Source of the DNA: Roseobacter litoralis Och 149
Lineage (GTDB): Bacteria > Pseudomonadota > Alphaproteobacteria > Rhodobacterales > Rhodobacteraceae
Length of the DNA: 64,000 bases
Direction of reading: 5' to 3'
NCBI RefSeq assembly: GCF_000154785.2
Contig: NC_015728.1
Location: forward strand, 19,130 to 83,129
Part shown: piece after piece, positions 33,937 to 42,757 of the stretch
Position numbering within the stretch: position 1 is the stretch's first letter
How the letters are laid out: each line of letters begins with the position of its first letter
The notes under the pieces: model-generated
What the model was told of the DNA's origin: nothing
Database searches by the model: none
What the model saw: the letters and a program-made list of their open reading frames with translations, nothing else
Position numbers and translations under genes: made by a program

Positions 33937-34082
33937 TGGGCTTCCTTTTTCATGTCAACAGCAGCGGGAATTTCCGGAAATCATCCGGTTGGTAACTGTC
34001 GATCGAGGGCAATACCAAAATTGCACACGCAATAGATTCAAAACGCAGCCCTGGCGACAATCCAATTGATCATACAAAACGC

Positions 34083-34148
34083 CTACCAAACATACCAAAC
34101 ACCTGCCGCCAACGCGACTAAGGCAAAGAATAGGGCCGCCAATCTCAT
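34083..34148 (-). CDS. Candidate 21-residue membrane peptide
   Basis: A short frame encodes MRLAALFFALVALAAGVWYV and one more Trp, a single hydrophobic helix. A strong ribosome site (GAAGGAA) precedes the ATG. It lies alone in the 300-nt gap between the EamA gene and the ABC gene. Small helix-only proteins of this kind often regulate a transporter. The case rests only on start signal and composition. Confidence 0.4.
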   Translation of the reverse strand: MRLAALFFALVALAAGVWYVW

Positions 34149-34240
34149 AATTTTTATTCCTTCGATGTTTGGTCGGCCTAGGTATCGCCCACATACGTCG
34201 GCAGACTTCTCCTAATCACCCACCGGAAGCAGAACGAAAA

Positions 34241-35479
34241 TCACGCATGTACTACCTCCAAAGCAAAATCATGCCTTGGCACTTCCTTTCGGTTTGCCTC
34301 AACCTTTGAGAAGAATGTGGTTATCTCGTGATATCTAATCCGGGTGTCTTCCAGAGTCTGATAATAGCGAAACAGTTCTTTCAGAGGCGCTGAAAAATCT
34401 TTGTGTGCCGCCAGCACAGCAACTAGCGCACCAAGGCTGATGCGTCCTTCGATAACGAAGTACCCTCCTAGGGAGTAGAACAGGAATGGCGTCAGCGCGG
34501 TCAAAAAGTTGTTCAGGGACTTGATAAAGAATTTCAAATGGAAAATGCGACGTCTTACTTGCTCAAGCTCACGAAAGCTGGTGCTTGTCCGTAAAAGAGG
34601 CTGGGACCCGGCTGCCTCTCCTCGTAATTGGTCGCTCAGAAGCCTGCCCAGTTGGCGAACCTCGGAAATTCGCTTTCTAGAAAGGATATTCACCCGTCTT
34701 TGCAGTTTTGGAAGCAGGATAAGTTGTATCGGCAAGACAGTCAGCGCAGCGGCACCCAAAACCGGGTCTTGCATGAACATGAACAAGAGAATGGTCGCAA
34801 GGGTTCCCCCCTGCATGATGGGTAGCGTAAGCACGTCGGCCGCGAAGCCACCGATTGGCTCAACCTCCTGTGCGAGTATGGGAACAATCTCACTCTGGTT
34901 CTTGGAATCCGGATCACTGCGCCACTGACGGAAAACCAATAATCTGAAGCGACGCAGGAACCTCTCGGCAACATAGCCCTTGAAGACGTTCAGGATGTAT
35001 TTGTTCAGTCCGCTAAGTATGATGGCAAACAAGTAGAGGCCACACAAAACAAGGAGGAACGCCACCTGGTCAAATTCATAGTCCCAAAAACGGACTGGGA
35101 ACCGATCAGAGTCCAATGCATTGTTCACGATTTGCTTCGGCAACTCGAGTGTCAGATATAAGATGGGCATGGCGATAAGGCTCAACGTGATCATCAAAGC
35201 CTGTTGTTTTCGCGAATGCCGCAGGACAGCGTTGAATAGGCGAGGGTCCAACCCGCGAATCCAATCTCGCTGCGGCGTTACAACTCTTGGGCGACGCCAC
35301 TGTTTGAGGATAAATCGAATTGTGAGAAAACCAGTAACAGCAGTGAGAAGTGCTGGCGCAAGCACCAAGATCAGGTGTAAAAATGGGTGAACCCAATCTG
35401 GAGTTGACTCGTGATAGTGATATCCAAATGTGGCGGATATTTTGTGAAAGACGTCGTGATAACGATCCAACAGAGACAT
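34241..35479 (-). CDS. ABC exporter membrane domain lacking its ATPase domain
   Basis: This 412-residue protein has the six-helix ABC exporter fold after an N-terminal extension with an extra helix. The sequence stops at PRHDFALEVVHA, which looks like the first strand of a nucleotide-binding domain, so the ATPase half is missing. No Walker A motif appears in any frame immediately downstream that I can see. It is either a truncated gene or a half-transporter with a partner elsewhere. It follows the cupredoxin gene by 17 nt and is on its strand. Confidence 0.72.
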   Translation of the reverse strand: MSLLDRYHDVFHKISATFGYHYHESTPDWVHPFLHLILVLAPALLTAVTGFLTIRFILKQWRRPRVVTPQRDWIRGLDPRLFNAVLRHSRKQQALMITLSLIAMPILYLTLELPKQIVNNALDSDRFPVRFWDYEFDQVAFLLVLCGLYLFAIILSGLNKYILNVFKGYVAERFLRRFRLLVFRQWRSDPDSKNQSEIVPILAQEVEPIGGFAADVLTLPIMQGGTLATILLFMFMQDPVLGAAALTVLPIQLILLPKLQRRVNILSRKRISEVRQLGRLLSDQLRGEAAGSQPLLRTSTSFRELEQVRRRIFHLKFFIKSLNNFLTALTPFLFYSLGGYFVIEGRISLGALVAVLAAHKDFSAPLKELFRYYQTLEDTRIRYHEITTFFSKVEANRKEVPRHDFALEVVHA

Positions 35480-35496
35480 GCGTTTGATTCTCGAGC

Positions 35497-36072
35497 TTAT
35501 GGTCTTGAGCGGAAATGATCATGCACAATGATCACACCGAACATGCCTGCCTCACGGTGACCCGGGATCAGACACACAAACTCCAGATTGGTTATGTTCG
35601 AAAACTCCCAATCCAACGTCGCAGTCTTTGCGCTTGGAATTTTAACTGAGTTCTTTTCACTATGCTCCATATCAGGGTGCTTCTGCATCCATTGTTGATG
35701 TTTGGCTATCTCATCAAAGGAACCCAAAAAGAACTCATGGTCGATTGAACCTGAGTTATCTACTACGAACCGCACCACCGATCCGTGCTCGATATTGATC
35801 ACATCCGGTTCAAACAGCATATAGCCGCTCTCAGTTTCCTTTATGTTCACTTCAATTGTTCGGGTGATATCCGCGCCGGCGGCCGGTCTTCCGATTGAGG
35901 TATGCCCAGGTTGTTCATATGCATTCTCATGAGGTCGAGCGCCAACCCCGGAATCTGCGCCAGCTATCATTGGCGGCAGGCTGGCTACAATACCAATAGC
36001 GATTGCCATAAACAACTGCTTCGGTTTCTTAATCCAACGGCCAAGCTTCAGAAGCGCGAGACAGTTCAGCAT
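35497..36072 (-). CDS. Exported cupredoxin-like protein
   Basis: This 191-residue protein has a signal region (LFMAIAIGIVASLPPMIAG) and a cupredoxin domain. Type-1 copper ligands can be placed: His in SIDHEFFLG and the Cys-His-Met loop FVCLIPGHREAGMFG. Start 36072 has GGAG just upstream; a longer form from 36141 is less likely. It is a paralogue of the next gene upstream (36138-36851) but lacks its CusF domain. Such blue-copper-like proteins carry electrons or store copper in the periplasm. Confidence 0.85.
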   Translation of the reverse strand: MLNCLALLKLGRWIKKPKQLFMAIAIGIVASLPPMIAGADSGVGARPHENAYEQPGHTSIGRPAAGADITRTIEVNIKETESGYMLFEPDVINIEHGSVVRFVVDNSGSIDHEFFLGSFDEIAKHQQWMQKHPDMEHSEKNSVKIPSAKTATLDWEFSNITNLEFVCLIPGHREAGMFGVIIVHDHFRSRP

Positions 36073-36137
36073 TTTCACTCCAATCAAATCCGAGGCGAGG
36101 TGAAAGGAGACGATAAAGAATATCGCCTCCTTTATGG

Positions 36138-36851
36138 TCATTTGAGTTGAGTGACAGTCAACTTGCCTTTTACGCGGTCGGCAACGAATTCGATGTCTTG
36201 ACCTTCGGACATCTTGGCAATCATCGCCTCGTCGGCGCGAAACACCATTGTCATCGCGGGCATGTCGAGATTGACTAGAGGGCCGTGGATGATCGTCACC
36301 TTGCCAGCCTTAGCGTCGATCTTCTTGATCTTGCCGGTCGTGTAGTCCACATCCGCTTGCGCCATCTGGTCCCCAACTGCAACCTTACGGTGCATGCCAG
36401 ACTCGTAGTGGCCGGGGATCAGGCACGCGGCCTCGAACGTACCGGCATTTGCGAAAGTCCAGACGACCTCACCAGATGCGCCCGCATCGAGGCGGATGCG
36501 GTTCGGGTCGTCGTGTTCCATGTCCATCTTGGCCATTTCAATCTTGTGCTCGGCATTGCGCTCAACCGTGTCGAGGACAAATTCGTGCTCCAATTCACCC
36601 TCGTTCGTGATCTTGAAGCGTATGGTCTCACCCTGTTTGATGTTCATCTCTTCGCTCTGGATCAGCATTTCGCCGTCATCGTTCTCAAGCAGAATGACAT
36701 CAATGGTGCGATCAACTTTTTCCGAATGGCCCGGCATGCCGACAATCATTTCCGATGCATCCGTTGTTTCTTTTTTTGCATGGCCGACATCCGCGAAAGC
36801 GCCTGATGCGAACATAATGGTGATAGCTGTGCTCAGAAGTAGTTTTTTCAT
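36138..36851 (-). CDS. Cupredoxin-CusF fusion protein
   Basis: This 237-residue protein has a signal peptide (LLLSTAITIMFASGAFA), a cupredoxin domain (about 45-155) with His in LEHEFVLD and loop ACLIPGHYESGM, and a C-terminal CusF fold (about 165-237) with IIHGPLVNLDMPAMTMVF. As in the last three cusB modules, Met replaces the CusF Trp. It would combine electron transfer with Cu(I) binding. It follows the multicopper oxidase gene by 44 nt and may be its electron or copper partner. Confidence 0.88.
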   Translation of the reverse strand: MKKLLLSTAITIMFASGAFADVGHAKKETTDASEMIVGMPGHSEKVDRTIDVILLENDDGEMLIQSEEMNIKQGETIRFKITNEGELEHEFVLDTVERNAEHKIEMAKMDMEHDDPNRIRLDAGASGEVVWTFANAGTFEAACLIPGHYESGMHRKVAVGDQMAQADVDYTTGKIKKIDAKAGKVTIIHGPLVNLDMPAMTMVFRADEAMIAKMSEGQDIEFVADRVKGKLTVTQLK

Positions 36852-36895
36852 TTGATTTCCTATGGTTTTGGGTGGGTCGAACTTGAAGAGGCTAG

Positions 36896-38254
36896 TCAGC
36901 CCTTCGAGTTTGGTTTTGGTGTGAGAATGGTCTTGGGGCTGTTGTTCGAGGCGAACTCGGGCAACTCGCCGGTCCATTCGTAGGCCATCTCGCCCGGAGG
37001 ATTTTCGTACCAGCCGGGGTCGGAGTAATCGTCCGCGTCGATGCCGTCCCGCACCTTTACGACCGAAAACATGCCGCCCATCTCGATGGGGCCGTAGGGC
37101 CCCCAACCCGTCATCATCGGGATGGTGTTGTCAGGCAGCGGCATTTCCATTTTCGCCATGTCCCCCATGCCGGACATCCCCATGGGCATGTATTCCGGCT
37201 GGAATTGACGGATCTTCTGGGTCAGTGGTTTCTTGTTGACCCCGATGAATGTGGGCACGTCGTGTCCCATCGCATTCATGGTGTGGTGCGACTTGTGGCA
37301 GTGAATCGCCCAGTCACCCAGATGGTCTGCGACGAACTCATATGCGCGCATCGCGCCCACGGGGATGTCGATGCTGACCTCGGGCCACTGAGCAGACTCC
37401 GGAACCCAACCACCATCAGTACAGGTGACTTTGAAGTCGTAGCCGTGCATGTGGATTGGGTGGTTTGTCATGGTCAGGTTGCCAACCCGAACCCGCACGC
37501 GGTCGCCCTTGTTGACGACCAGCGGGTCGATGTCCGGAAAGATCCTGCTGTTCCACGTCCAGAGGTTAAAGTCTGTCATCGTCATGATGCGAGGGACATA
37601 GGTACCTGGATCAATGTCGAATGCGTTCAGCATGATCAGGAAATCGCGGTCCACTGGCATGAACGTCGGGTCCTTCGGGTGGACCACGAACATCCCCATC
37701 ATGCCCATCGCCATTTGGGTCATCTCATCGCCGTGTGGATGGTACATGAACGTGCCCGACTTCACCAAATCGAACTCGTAAATGAATGTCTTGCCCGGTG
37801 GGATACTAGGATGGCTCAGACCTGAAACACCGTCCATGCCCGAGGGCAGGATGAGCCCGTGCCAATGAACTGTCGTTCCTTCGGGTAGCTTGTTGGTGAC
37901 GTAGATACGTACTCGATCGCCCTCGACCGCCTCGATTGTGGGACCCGTGGACTGGCCATTGTAGCCCCACAAATGCGCGATCATGCCGTCTGCAAGTTCG
38001 CGTTCGACGGGTTCGGCAACAAGATGGAATTCCTTGACGCCGTTGTTCATCCGATAAGGCAACGTCCAGCCGTTCAGCGTGACAACCGGGGTATAATCCA
38101 CGCCCGAAGAGGGGCGCGGCGTCACCTGTGTGGCAGCGGTGTCCATAAGTGCCGCTTCCGGCAGACCCATGTTCAGTGTCTGGCCCCAAGCTTTGGAGGA
38201 TACCAGGGTCGCACCTGCGGCACCGGCTCCGAGTAGTTGACGTCTATTTAACAT
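36896..38254 (-). CDS. Multicopper oxidase (CopA/CueO-like)
   Basis: This 452-residue protein has a Tat signal (RRQLLGAGAAGATLVSS). Copper ligand motifs are VHWHGLILP, MYHPHGDE, NHPIHMHGYDF and WAIHCHKSHHTMNAMGHD. Such enzymes oxidise Cu(I) to less toxic Cu(II) in the periplasm. Met-rich segments (MPMGMSGMGDMAKMEM) in the C-terminal part fit a cuprous oxidase. It stands between the TolC-like gene and the cupredoxin-CusF gene. It has only distant similarity to the second oxidase at 50226. Confidence 0.92.
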   Translation of the reverse strand: MLNRRQLLGAGAAGATLVSSKAWGQTLNMGLPEAALMDTAATQVTPRPSSGVDYTPVVTLNGWTLPYRMNNGVKEFHLVAEPVERELADGMIAHLWGYNGQSTGPTIEAVEGDRVRIYVTNKLPEGTTVHWHGLILPSGMDGVSGLSHPSIPPGKTFIYEFDLVKSGTFMYHPHGDEMTQMAMGMMGMFVVHPKDPTFMPVDRDFLIMLNAFDIDPGTYVPRIMTMTDFNLWTWNSRIFPDIDPLVVNKGDRVRVRVGNLTMTNHPIHMHGYDFKVTCTDGGWVPESAQWPEVSIDIPVGAMRAYEFVADHLGDWAIHCHKSHHTMNAMGHDVPTFIGVNKKPLTQKIRQFQPEYMPMGMSGMGDMAKMEMPLPDNTIPMMTGWGPYGPIEMGGMFSVVKVRDGIDADDYSDPGWYENPPGEMAYEWTGELPEFASNNSPKTILTPKPNSKG

Positions 38255-38267
38255 ATCATCATTCCTT

Positions 38268-39728
38268 TCAGTGTCCTGGGCCGCCGCCGGCGGCTACGGC
38301 TGCGCCCTCACCATCGCCACCACCGGCGACGCCACCGCCGTAGATCGCGGCTGTAATGTTGGCTTGGGCAATGTAGAAGTCGCGCTTCGCGTTAGCTGCT
38401 TCCAATGAAGCTGCCAGTTTTTGACGGACGTCCGTCAACAATTCAAACGTGTTGGTAATCATGCCGTTGTAGGAAAGAAGGCCTTCCTCCTCGACCGTCG
38501 CGCGCAACGGAACCAAAACGTCCCGATAGTGCCGTGCGATCTTGTATGAGGAGTGATAAGCGACTTCCGCGCTTCTGGCCTCGGACCGGACATTCACCGC
38601 CCTTTCGGCCAGAACATTGGCCGCCTGAAGGTACATCAGTTCAGCCTTGCGCATGCGTGCCTTGCCAGTGTCGTAGATGGGGATCGCGAATTCGACCTCA
38701 AGTTGCGGCAGGGTTTCGGTTTCCGTATTGCCATCCTCGCGCTCACGTTCCGATTCGACACCGGCGACAAGCTCTAGATCGCTAACGATGCGGGTTTGGT
38801 CCGTCAGTTCGAAAGCTCTCGCCTGTGCTTCCAAGCCGAGTTTTGCCACGCGAAGATCGACGCGGTTGGCCAGCGCTTTTTGTTCGATGCTTGTCACTCG
38901 CCCGACGGATCCAGGCAAAGCGGGCAAGGCATCCGGAACATAGTAATTAACATCGCTGCCCCAGAGTCCCATCAGCCGGGTCAGCCGCTCTTTGGCGAGA
39001 GTTGCGTTCAGACGCGCCTTCGCCAGTTGGCCGGCGAGTTCGGCGTTGAATGCCTGCTCCCTTGCCTGCCCTGCTTTGTTCAACGCGCCGGTCTCGCCCA
39101 GACGCAGAGCAAGCTCGGACCCCGCATCCGATGTGGCCTTTGCCTTCTTGAGGTAATCTGCTGTCTCAAAAGCGGCGACAGCTTCGATCCACGCCATACG
39201 CGTTTCATTGGCCAGCGCCAGCGTGTCGCTGACCGCTTCCAGCTGAGCACCCTGAAAGTTGGCATCTGCGATCGCGATACGCTGCTTGCGGGTTGTCGCG
39301 TCCAGAATGTTGGTCCGGATCAGCCCCTCGATGGACCGGTAGACTCCCAATTCCGGTGCGCCGATCCCGATCAGCCCGATGGAGATGACCGGGTTTTCAG
39401 GTGTTGCCTGCTGCCAGGCTTCCGCCGCTGACAATCCTACATTTGCATAGGCAGCCTGCAACCCTTTGTTGTTCAAAAGCGCGACCTGAACCGCGGTTTC
39501 CGCAGAAATGGTTTTTCCGTGAATCATGGATCTGACTTCTTTGGTCAACGCCACGTTCTCGGCTTGTGTCTGCGCGAAAGCAGTCCGTTTGCCAAGAGCA
39601 GCAGAAGTCTGGTTGGAAACGTTAAGGAAACCTGCTTTCGGCTCGGTATAGGCACTGGGTACGGCTGTTGCGCAGGCACCTAGTAGCAAAGGAAATCCAA
39701 ATATTACGGGAAGTTTTGAGACGCGCAT
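38268..39728 (-). CDS. TolC-family outer-membrane efflux lipoprotein
   Basis: This 486-residue protein has a lipoprotein signal (LLLGACATA) and the two TolC repeats rich in coiled helices (AWIEAVAAFETADYLKKA; AEVAYHSSYKIARHY). The tail is Gly-rich. It is the only outer-membrane channel in the window and so is the likely exit duct for the CusBA pump, although it is encoded 20 kb away beside the multicopper oxidase. Its start shares a base with the stop of the small lipoprotein gene. Confidence 0.9.
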   Translation of the reverse strand: MRVSKLPVIFGFPLLLGACATAVPSAYTEPKAGFLNVSNQTSAALGKRTAFAQTQAENVALTKEVRSMIHGKTISAETAVQVALLNNKGLQAAYANVGLSAAEAWQQATPENPVISIGLIGIGAPELGVYRSIEGLIRTNILDATTRKQRIAIADANFQGAQLEAVSDTLALANETRMAWIEAVAAFETADYLKKAKATSDAGSELALRLGETGALNKAGQAREQAFNAELAGQLAKARLNATLAKERLTRLMGLWGSDVNYYVPDALPALPGSVGRVTSIEQKALANRVDLRVAKLGLEAQARAFELTDQTRIVSDLELVAGVESEREREDGNTETETLPQLEVEFAIPIYDTGKARMRKAELMYLQAANVLAERAVNVRSEARSAEVAYHSSYKIARHYRDVLVPLRATVEEEGLLSYNGMITNTFELLTDVRQKLAASLEAANAKRDFYIAQANITAAIYGGGVAGGGDGEGAAVAAGGGPGH

Positions 39729-39949
39729 CAGTTGCCCTCCGTCTGTTCTTCGTTGACCGAGCGCCAGTCGCGTGGACCGGTGGGTGCGCGATAGGTATAG
39801 CCGGCCAACGGGTCCTGATATTGGACCGGTGAAAGGACGGAACTGTTCACAGCTGCTTGTTGATCTGCAACAATCGGTAGAGGAGTTGGCTCATACGCAC
39901 ACGCGCCGAGCACGAGGGCCAAGGCCCCCGAAAAAACATAGGATTTCAT
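39728..39949 (-). CDS. Small lipoprotein before the TolC gene
   Basis: This 73-residue protein has signal and lipobox LVLGAC and a polar mature part. The stop overlaps the TolC start (TGATG), so translation is coupled. Family unknown to me. Proteins of this size often assist an outer-membrane channel. Confidence 0.75.
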   Translation of the reverse strand: MKSYVFSGALALVLGACAYEPTPLPIVADQQAAVNSSVLSPVQYQDPLAGYTYRAPTGPRDWRSVNEEQTEGN

Positions 39950-40022
39950 GGATATTACCTGACTTTAGTGGACGATGTCGTCGCGGCACGAGGGCCAGAT
40001 GACAAACCTCAAAGAAGAAAAA

Positions 40023-40427
40023 TCAGATCAATTCTCGAGGCGGCCGCAGATCGGCAGTCGCACCTGCTGAGGGTTCAAATTCTGCGGCCCGTACAAAAGT
40101 CTCGGACGCCTCTACACGCACAGCAGCTTCTCGGGGCTGTGGTGGCATGAAGGACATGCAAACGCCATCGCAGCACTCAACAGATGCCTGATGTTCGCCC
40201 GCGGCCAGTGGCTGTGTCTCACAGATGCCTGATGCGGCATGTAACTCACAATGGTGTGCTTCATTATCAGAGATCAGACTGTGTTCATGAACCACGTTAG
40301 AAAGAGCGTAATCAGGCGCATGTGAACCAGCATGTCCGAGTCCGGATGTCGCAACGACCAGCGTAGATACGACGACTAGCTTCAGAAAAGCCAAACGTAA
40401 CTGAGGTGTCCAAAGGCGTTGCATCAT
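40023..40427 (-). CDS. Secreted His/Cys-rich protein heading the TolC-oxidase cluster
   Basis: From the ATG at 40427 this 134-residue protein has a signal region (LAFLKLVVVSTLVVATSGLG), His/Cys-rich stretches (HEHSLISDNEAHHCELHAA) and VECCDGVCMSF. It resembles the protein at 18195-18587 in size, export, His content and a CC cluster. Both start just downstream of the TGTAT-N5-TGTAA repeat. I do not recognise a family. It is likely a periplasmic copper binder. Confidence 0.68.
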   Translation of the reverse strand: MMQRLWTPQLRLAFLKLVVVSTLVVATSGLGHAGSHAPDYALSNVVHEHSLISDNEAHHCELHAASGICETQPLAAGEHQASVECCDGVCMSFMPPQPREAAVRVEASETFVRAAEFEPSAGATADLRPPRELI

Positions 40428-40475
40428 GCCGTACACTTGCCGAATGACTGCGAAACTGTCAATGGGAACAGCGCC

Positions 40476-40490
40476 TTACAATTTGATACA
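40476..40490. promoter_or_regulatory. TGTAT-N5-TGTAA direct repeat
   Basis: On the minus strand TGTAT CAAAT TGTAA ends 49 nt before the start of the secreted His/Cys-rich gene. It matches the repeats at 18643, 47355 and 53944. Confidence 0.6.
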
Positions 40491-40535
40491 TTTCGCGTTG
40501 GCGCCTGTTCCGATTTCTAGCATTGGATCTCGGCC

Positions 40536-41303
40536 CTAAGTCCACCCAAGAGCCCGCGCTGGCATCCAGAGACCCATAAAGATCATCATCAGGTTCTCGG
40601 TCAACGACACAAAGCCAAGGGGAACGTTCGATCCGCCACCGACGCAAGCGCATTTAAGTTCCCGCTTGTCAATGTAGACGGCTTTGAACACGGATACCGC
40701 ACCGATGGTCCCAATGACGAGTGCAATCGGCGCGCTGATCCAGAGAAGAGCCCCCGCTACCATGAGAATGCCGGCGATGGCTTCCCCAAATGGATAGACG
40801 TAGCCGTACCGTACCCAATGCTGCGCGAGTAAATCGTAGTTCAGGAACATCGTGGAAAATCCTTCGATATCCTGGAGTTTCTGCACGGCGAGGAAACACA
40901 TTGAGATCGCGATGAACCATTCGAACGCGCGAACGGTGAAAACCGAGCCATAAAACGCCCAACTAAGACCCAAAGCCATCAAGAAAGCGACAGAGAAAAT
41001 CGCGATGACGGGCTGGTAGGACGTTTCATCATCGCCGCGGACCTCCTGTCCAAAGTGCTCACGTAACGCGTCGTATCCGCCGATGCGCTCACCACCGATA
41101 AATGTCTGCGGGGTGGTCTCGACCGAATACTCTTCCTTGAAAGCATCGGTTTCTTCTCGGGAAGTAAGGTGGTGGTCCTCCACCGTGTATCCTTCACGCT
41201 CCAGAAGATCCTTTGATTTCAATCCGTAGGGACACAGATGGTCCTCCATAACCATCCGATAAAGAATGGCCTTTTGAGCGGGTTGATTGCTATCTTTTGG
41301 CAT
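40536..41303 (-). CDS. Glutaredoxin-MauE/DoxX fusion protein
   Basis: This 255-residue protein has an N-terminal glutaredoxin domain (HLCPYGLKS, C24; ETTPQTFIGGERIGGYD) followed by four membrane helices of MauE/DoxX type and a cytoplasmic-edge CACVGGG motif. A CPYG active site with the second Cys absent indicates a monothiol glutaredoxin. Such fusions probably pass reducing power through the membrane. It follows the DUF305 gene by 16 nt and shares its CueR-type promoter. Confidence 0.86.
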   Translation of the reverse strand: MPKDSNQPAQKAILYRMVMEDHLCPYGLKSKDLLEREGYTVEDHHLTSREETDAFKEEYSVETTPQTFIGGERIGGYDALREHFGQEVRGDDETSYQPVIAIFSVAFLMALGLSWAFYGSVFTVRAFEWFIAISMCFLAVQKLQDIEGFSTMFLNYDLLAQHWVRYGYVYPFGEAIAGILMVAGALLWISAPIALVIGTIGAVSVFKAVYIDKRELKCACVGGGSNVPLGFVSLTENLMMIFMGLWMPARALGWT

Positions 41304-41319
41304 GTCTCATTCCTTTTCT

Positions 41320-42255
41320 TCAGCTGCGGCAGGTCCAATAGCCCATAAAACCGACTGCGAGAGGCGTTTCACCCGTCAGCTCGAAGAGAAGGCTGGAGCC
41401 TTCACCATCATCGGCGTCGCTTGGCGTCAATGTCACTTTGCCACCGTCGGCTGTCAGCACACCGCCTGACGCCACACTGCCCTGCGCACTGAACGTCACC
41501 AACGCGCCAGATACCTTTGCAATGGCTTGTCCGTTGCCGTCTGTCGCCAAAATCGGATCAGCATTGACAGCGCGAACAAAAGTGCAAGCCGGTTGGGCTT
41601 TCAGACCACGGTCAATCTCTTCGGCCGAGAGCGGAGCGGGACGAATGCCTGCGATGACCGGGGTCGAAATCGCTTGCGTCAAGCTCTCCAACGGCGCAGG
41701 ACCTTCTGACTTACCAAGCGGCCAATCTGACCCGGCTTCACCATTGGCCGCGATGTCAGCCAGCAAGAAGCGCATCTCCGCGATTTCCCGATCTTGAGCC
41801 ACGACAATTTCTTCAGCGAGGACTTTGACACGTGGGTCGGTGATTTCGGCTCTCTCACTTGTCATGATGGCGATCGAATGGTGGGGGATCATGGCACTCA
41901 TCCAGCTTTCATCTTGCACGGTCTCCTGGCTGCGCACGAGCCAGAGCGCGCCAGCAAACATCACTGCAGAGCCTGCAAGGATGGCAACATTGGCTGCCAT
42001 GTTTTTGTACATGCCCCACATGAAAAGAAGCATCACGACTGCCATCGTCGCGCCCATGACAAATGTCATGTAGAAACGCGTCTCGCTCCAATAGATGTGC
42101 TCAAGTGAGTAGGAGTTGAGGTACATCAACCCGAACATGATGGCGGTTGACGTACCAACCATTGCGAGAAAGCGGCCATACGATGACTTGCAGTGCGCCT
42201 TATTGCTTTCTTCACCCTCAACTCTCGAATGATTTTGATATGTTGAATCTGACAT
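41320..42255 (-). CDS. DUF305 membrane protein
   Basis: This 311-residue protein has three to four membrane helices (GRFLAMVGTSTAIMFGLMYL onward). A DUF305-like segment, SWMSAMIPHHSIAIMTSERA, has the paired His and Met residues of that family, and a C-terminal soluble domain of unknown type follows. Start 42255 has AAAGGAACTCCT upstream. The alternative at 42276 would lie before the predicted transcription start and is unlikely. DUF305 proteins occur with copper genes; a metal-binding role is inferred. Confidence 0.85.
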   Translation of the reverse strand: MSDSTYQNHSRVEGEESNKAHCKSSYGRFLAMVGTSTAIMFGLMYLNSYSLEHIYWSETRFYMTFVMGATMAVVMLLFMWGMYKNMAANVAILAGSAVMFAGALWLVRSQETVQDESWMSAMIPHHSIAIMTSERAEITDPRVKVLAEEIVVAQDREIAEMRFLLADIAANGEAGSDWPLGKSEGPAPLESLTQAISTPVIAGIRPAPLSAEEIDRGLKAQPACTFVRAVNADPILATDGNGQAIAKVSGALVTFSAQGSVASGGVLTADGGKVTLTPSDADDGEGSSLLFELTGETPLAVGFMGYWTCRS

Positions 42256-42279
42256 AGGAGTTCCTTTCGCTTTCATCCA

Positions 42280-42310
42280 AAACTAGGCTCCAGCGCTGGA
42301 GGGTTCCCAA
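42280..42310 (-). promoter_or_regulatory. CueR-type promoter of the DUF305 operon
   Basis: TTGGGA, 19 nt with the dyad CCCTCCAGCGCTGGAG, then TAGTTT on the minus strand. The predicted transcription start (about 42273) is 18 nt before the DUF305 ATG. Confidence 0.7.
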
Positions 42311-42320
42311 CGGTTCAAAT

Positions 42321-42757
42321 TTATTTTCGGAAAGGGTTCTTTCCAGACATCACCTGCAGCAAATAGCCACCCGACGCAGTGATAAGCAGAAAGCCATGAA
42401 ACGCGCTAATACCAGTCAGGAACCGAAAATGACCTGATGGTTGAAGATCACCCCGGCCAAGCGTCGTGAGGTTCACAAGCGCGAAATAGAAATAATCCAT
42501 GGGGTACAAGTTCTCTGTGGGATCCTGCGCCAATTGCAAAGAGCCAATGTCAATCTGGTGCACAGCAACCCAGAAGGCCGAGGCGTAGATGGCCGCCTCT
42601 ATGATGTGCGCTGCGGTGATCAGCGAGACTGAGATGAATAAACATCTTTTGGGGTGCGCTGCCGGATCAACATGAGCGTTGCAAAACGAAGAGCGCTGCA
42701 ATGAATTGCTGTGCACGCAAGGATGAGAAGCGCCGCAAGAAGCATTGATTGAAGCAT
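42321..42757 (-). pseudogene. Two-helix ion channel with a -1 frame disruption
   Basis: An N-terminal frame from ATG 42757 encodes a membrane helix (MLQSMLLAALLILACTAIHC) and continues to RQRTPK. The next domain is in the -1 frame: CLFISVSLITAAHIIEAA, then FALVNLTTLGRGDLQPSGHF with two-helix potassium-channel character. The switch falls at C CCA AAA (plus 42647-42653), a classical -1 slippery heptamer. The joined product would be about 145 residues. The filter reads TLGRGD rather than TVGYGD, so selectivity is unusual. It is either a single-base deletion or a programmed frameshift. Confidence 0.68.
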
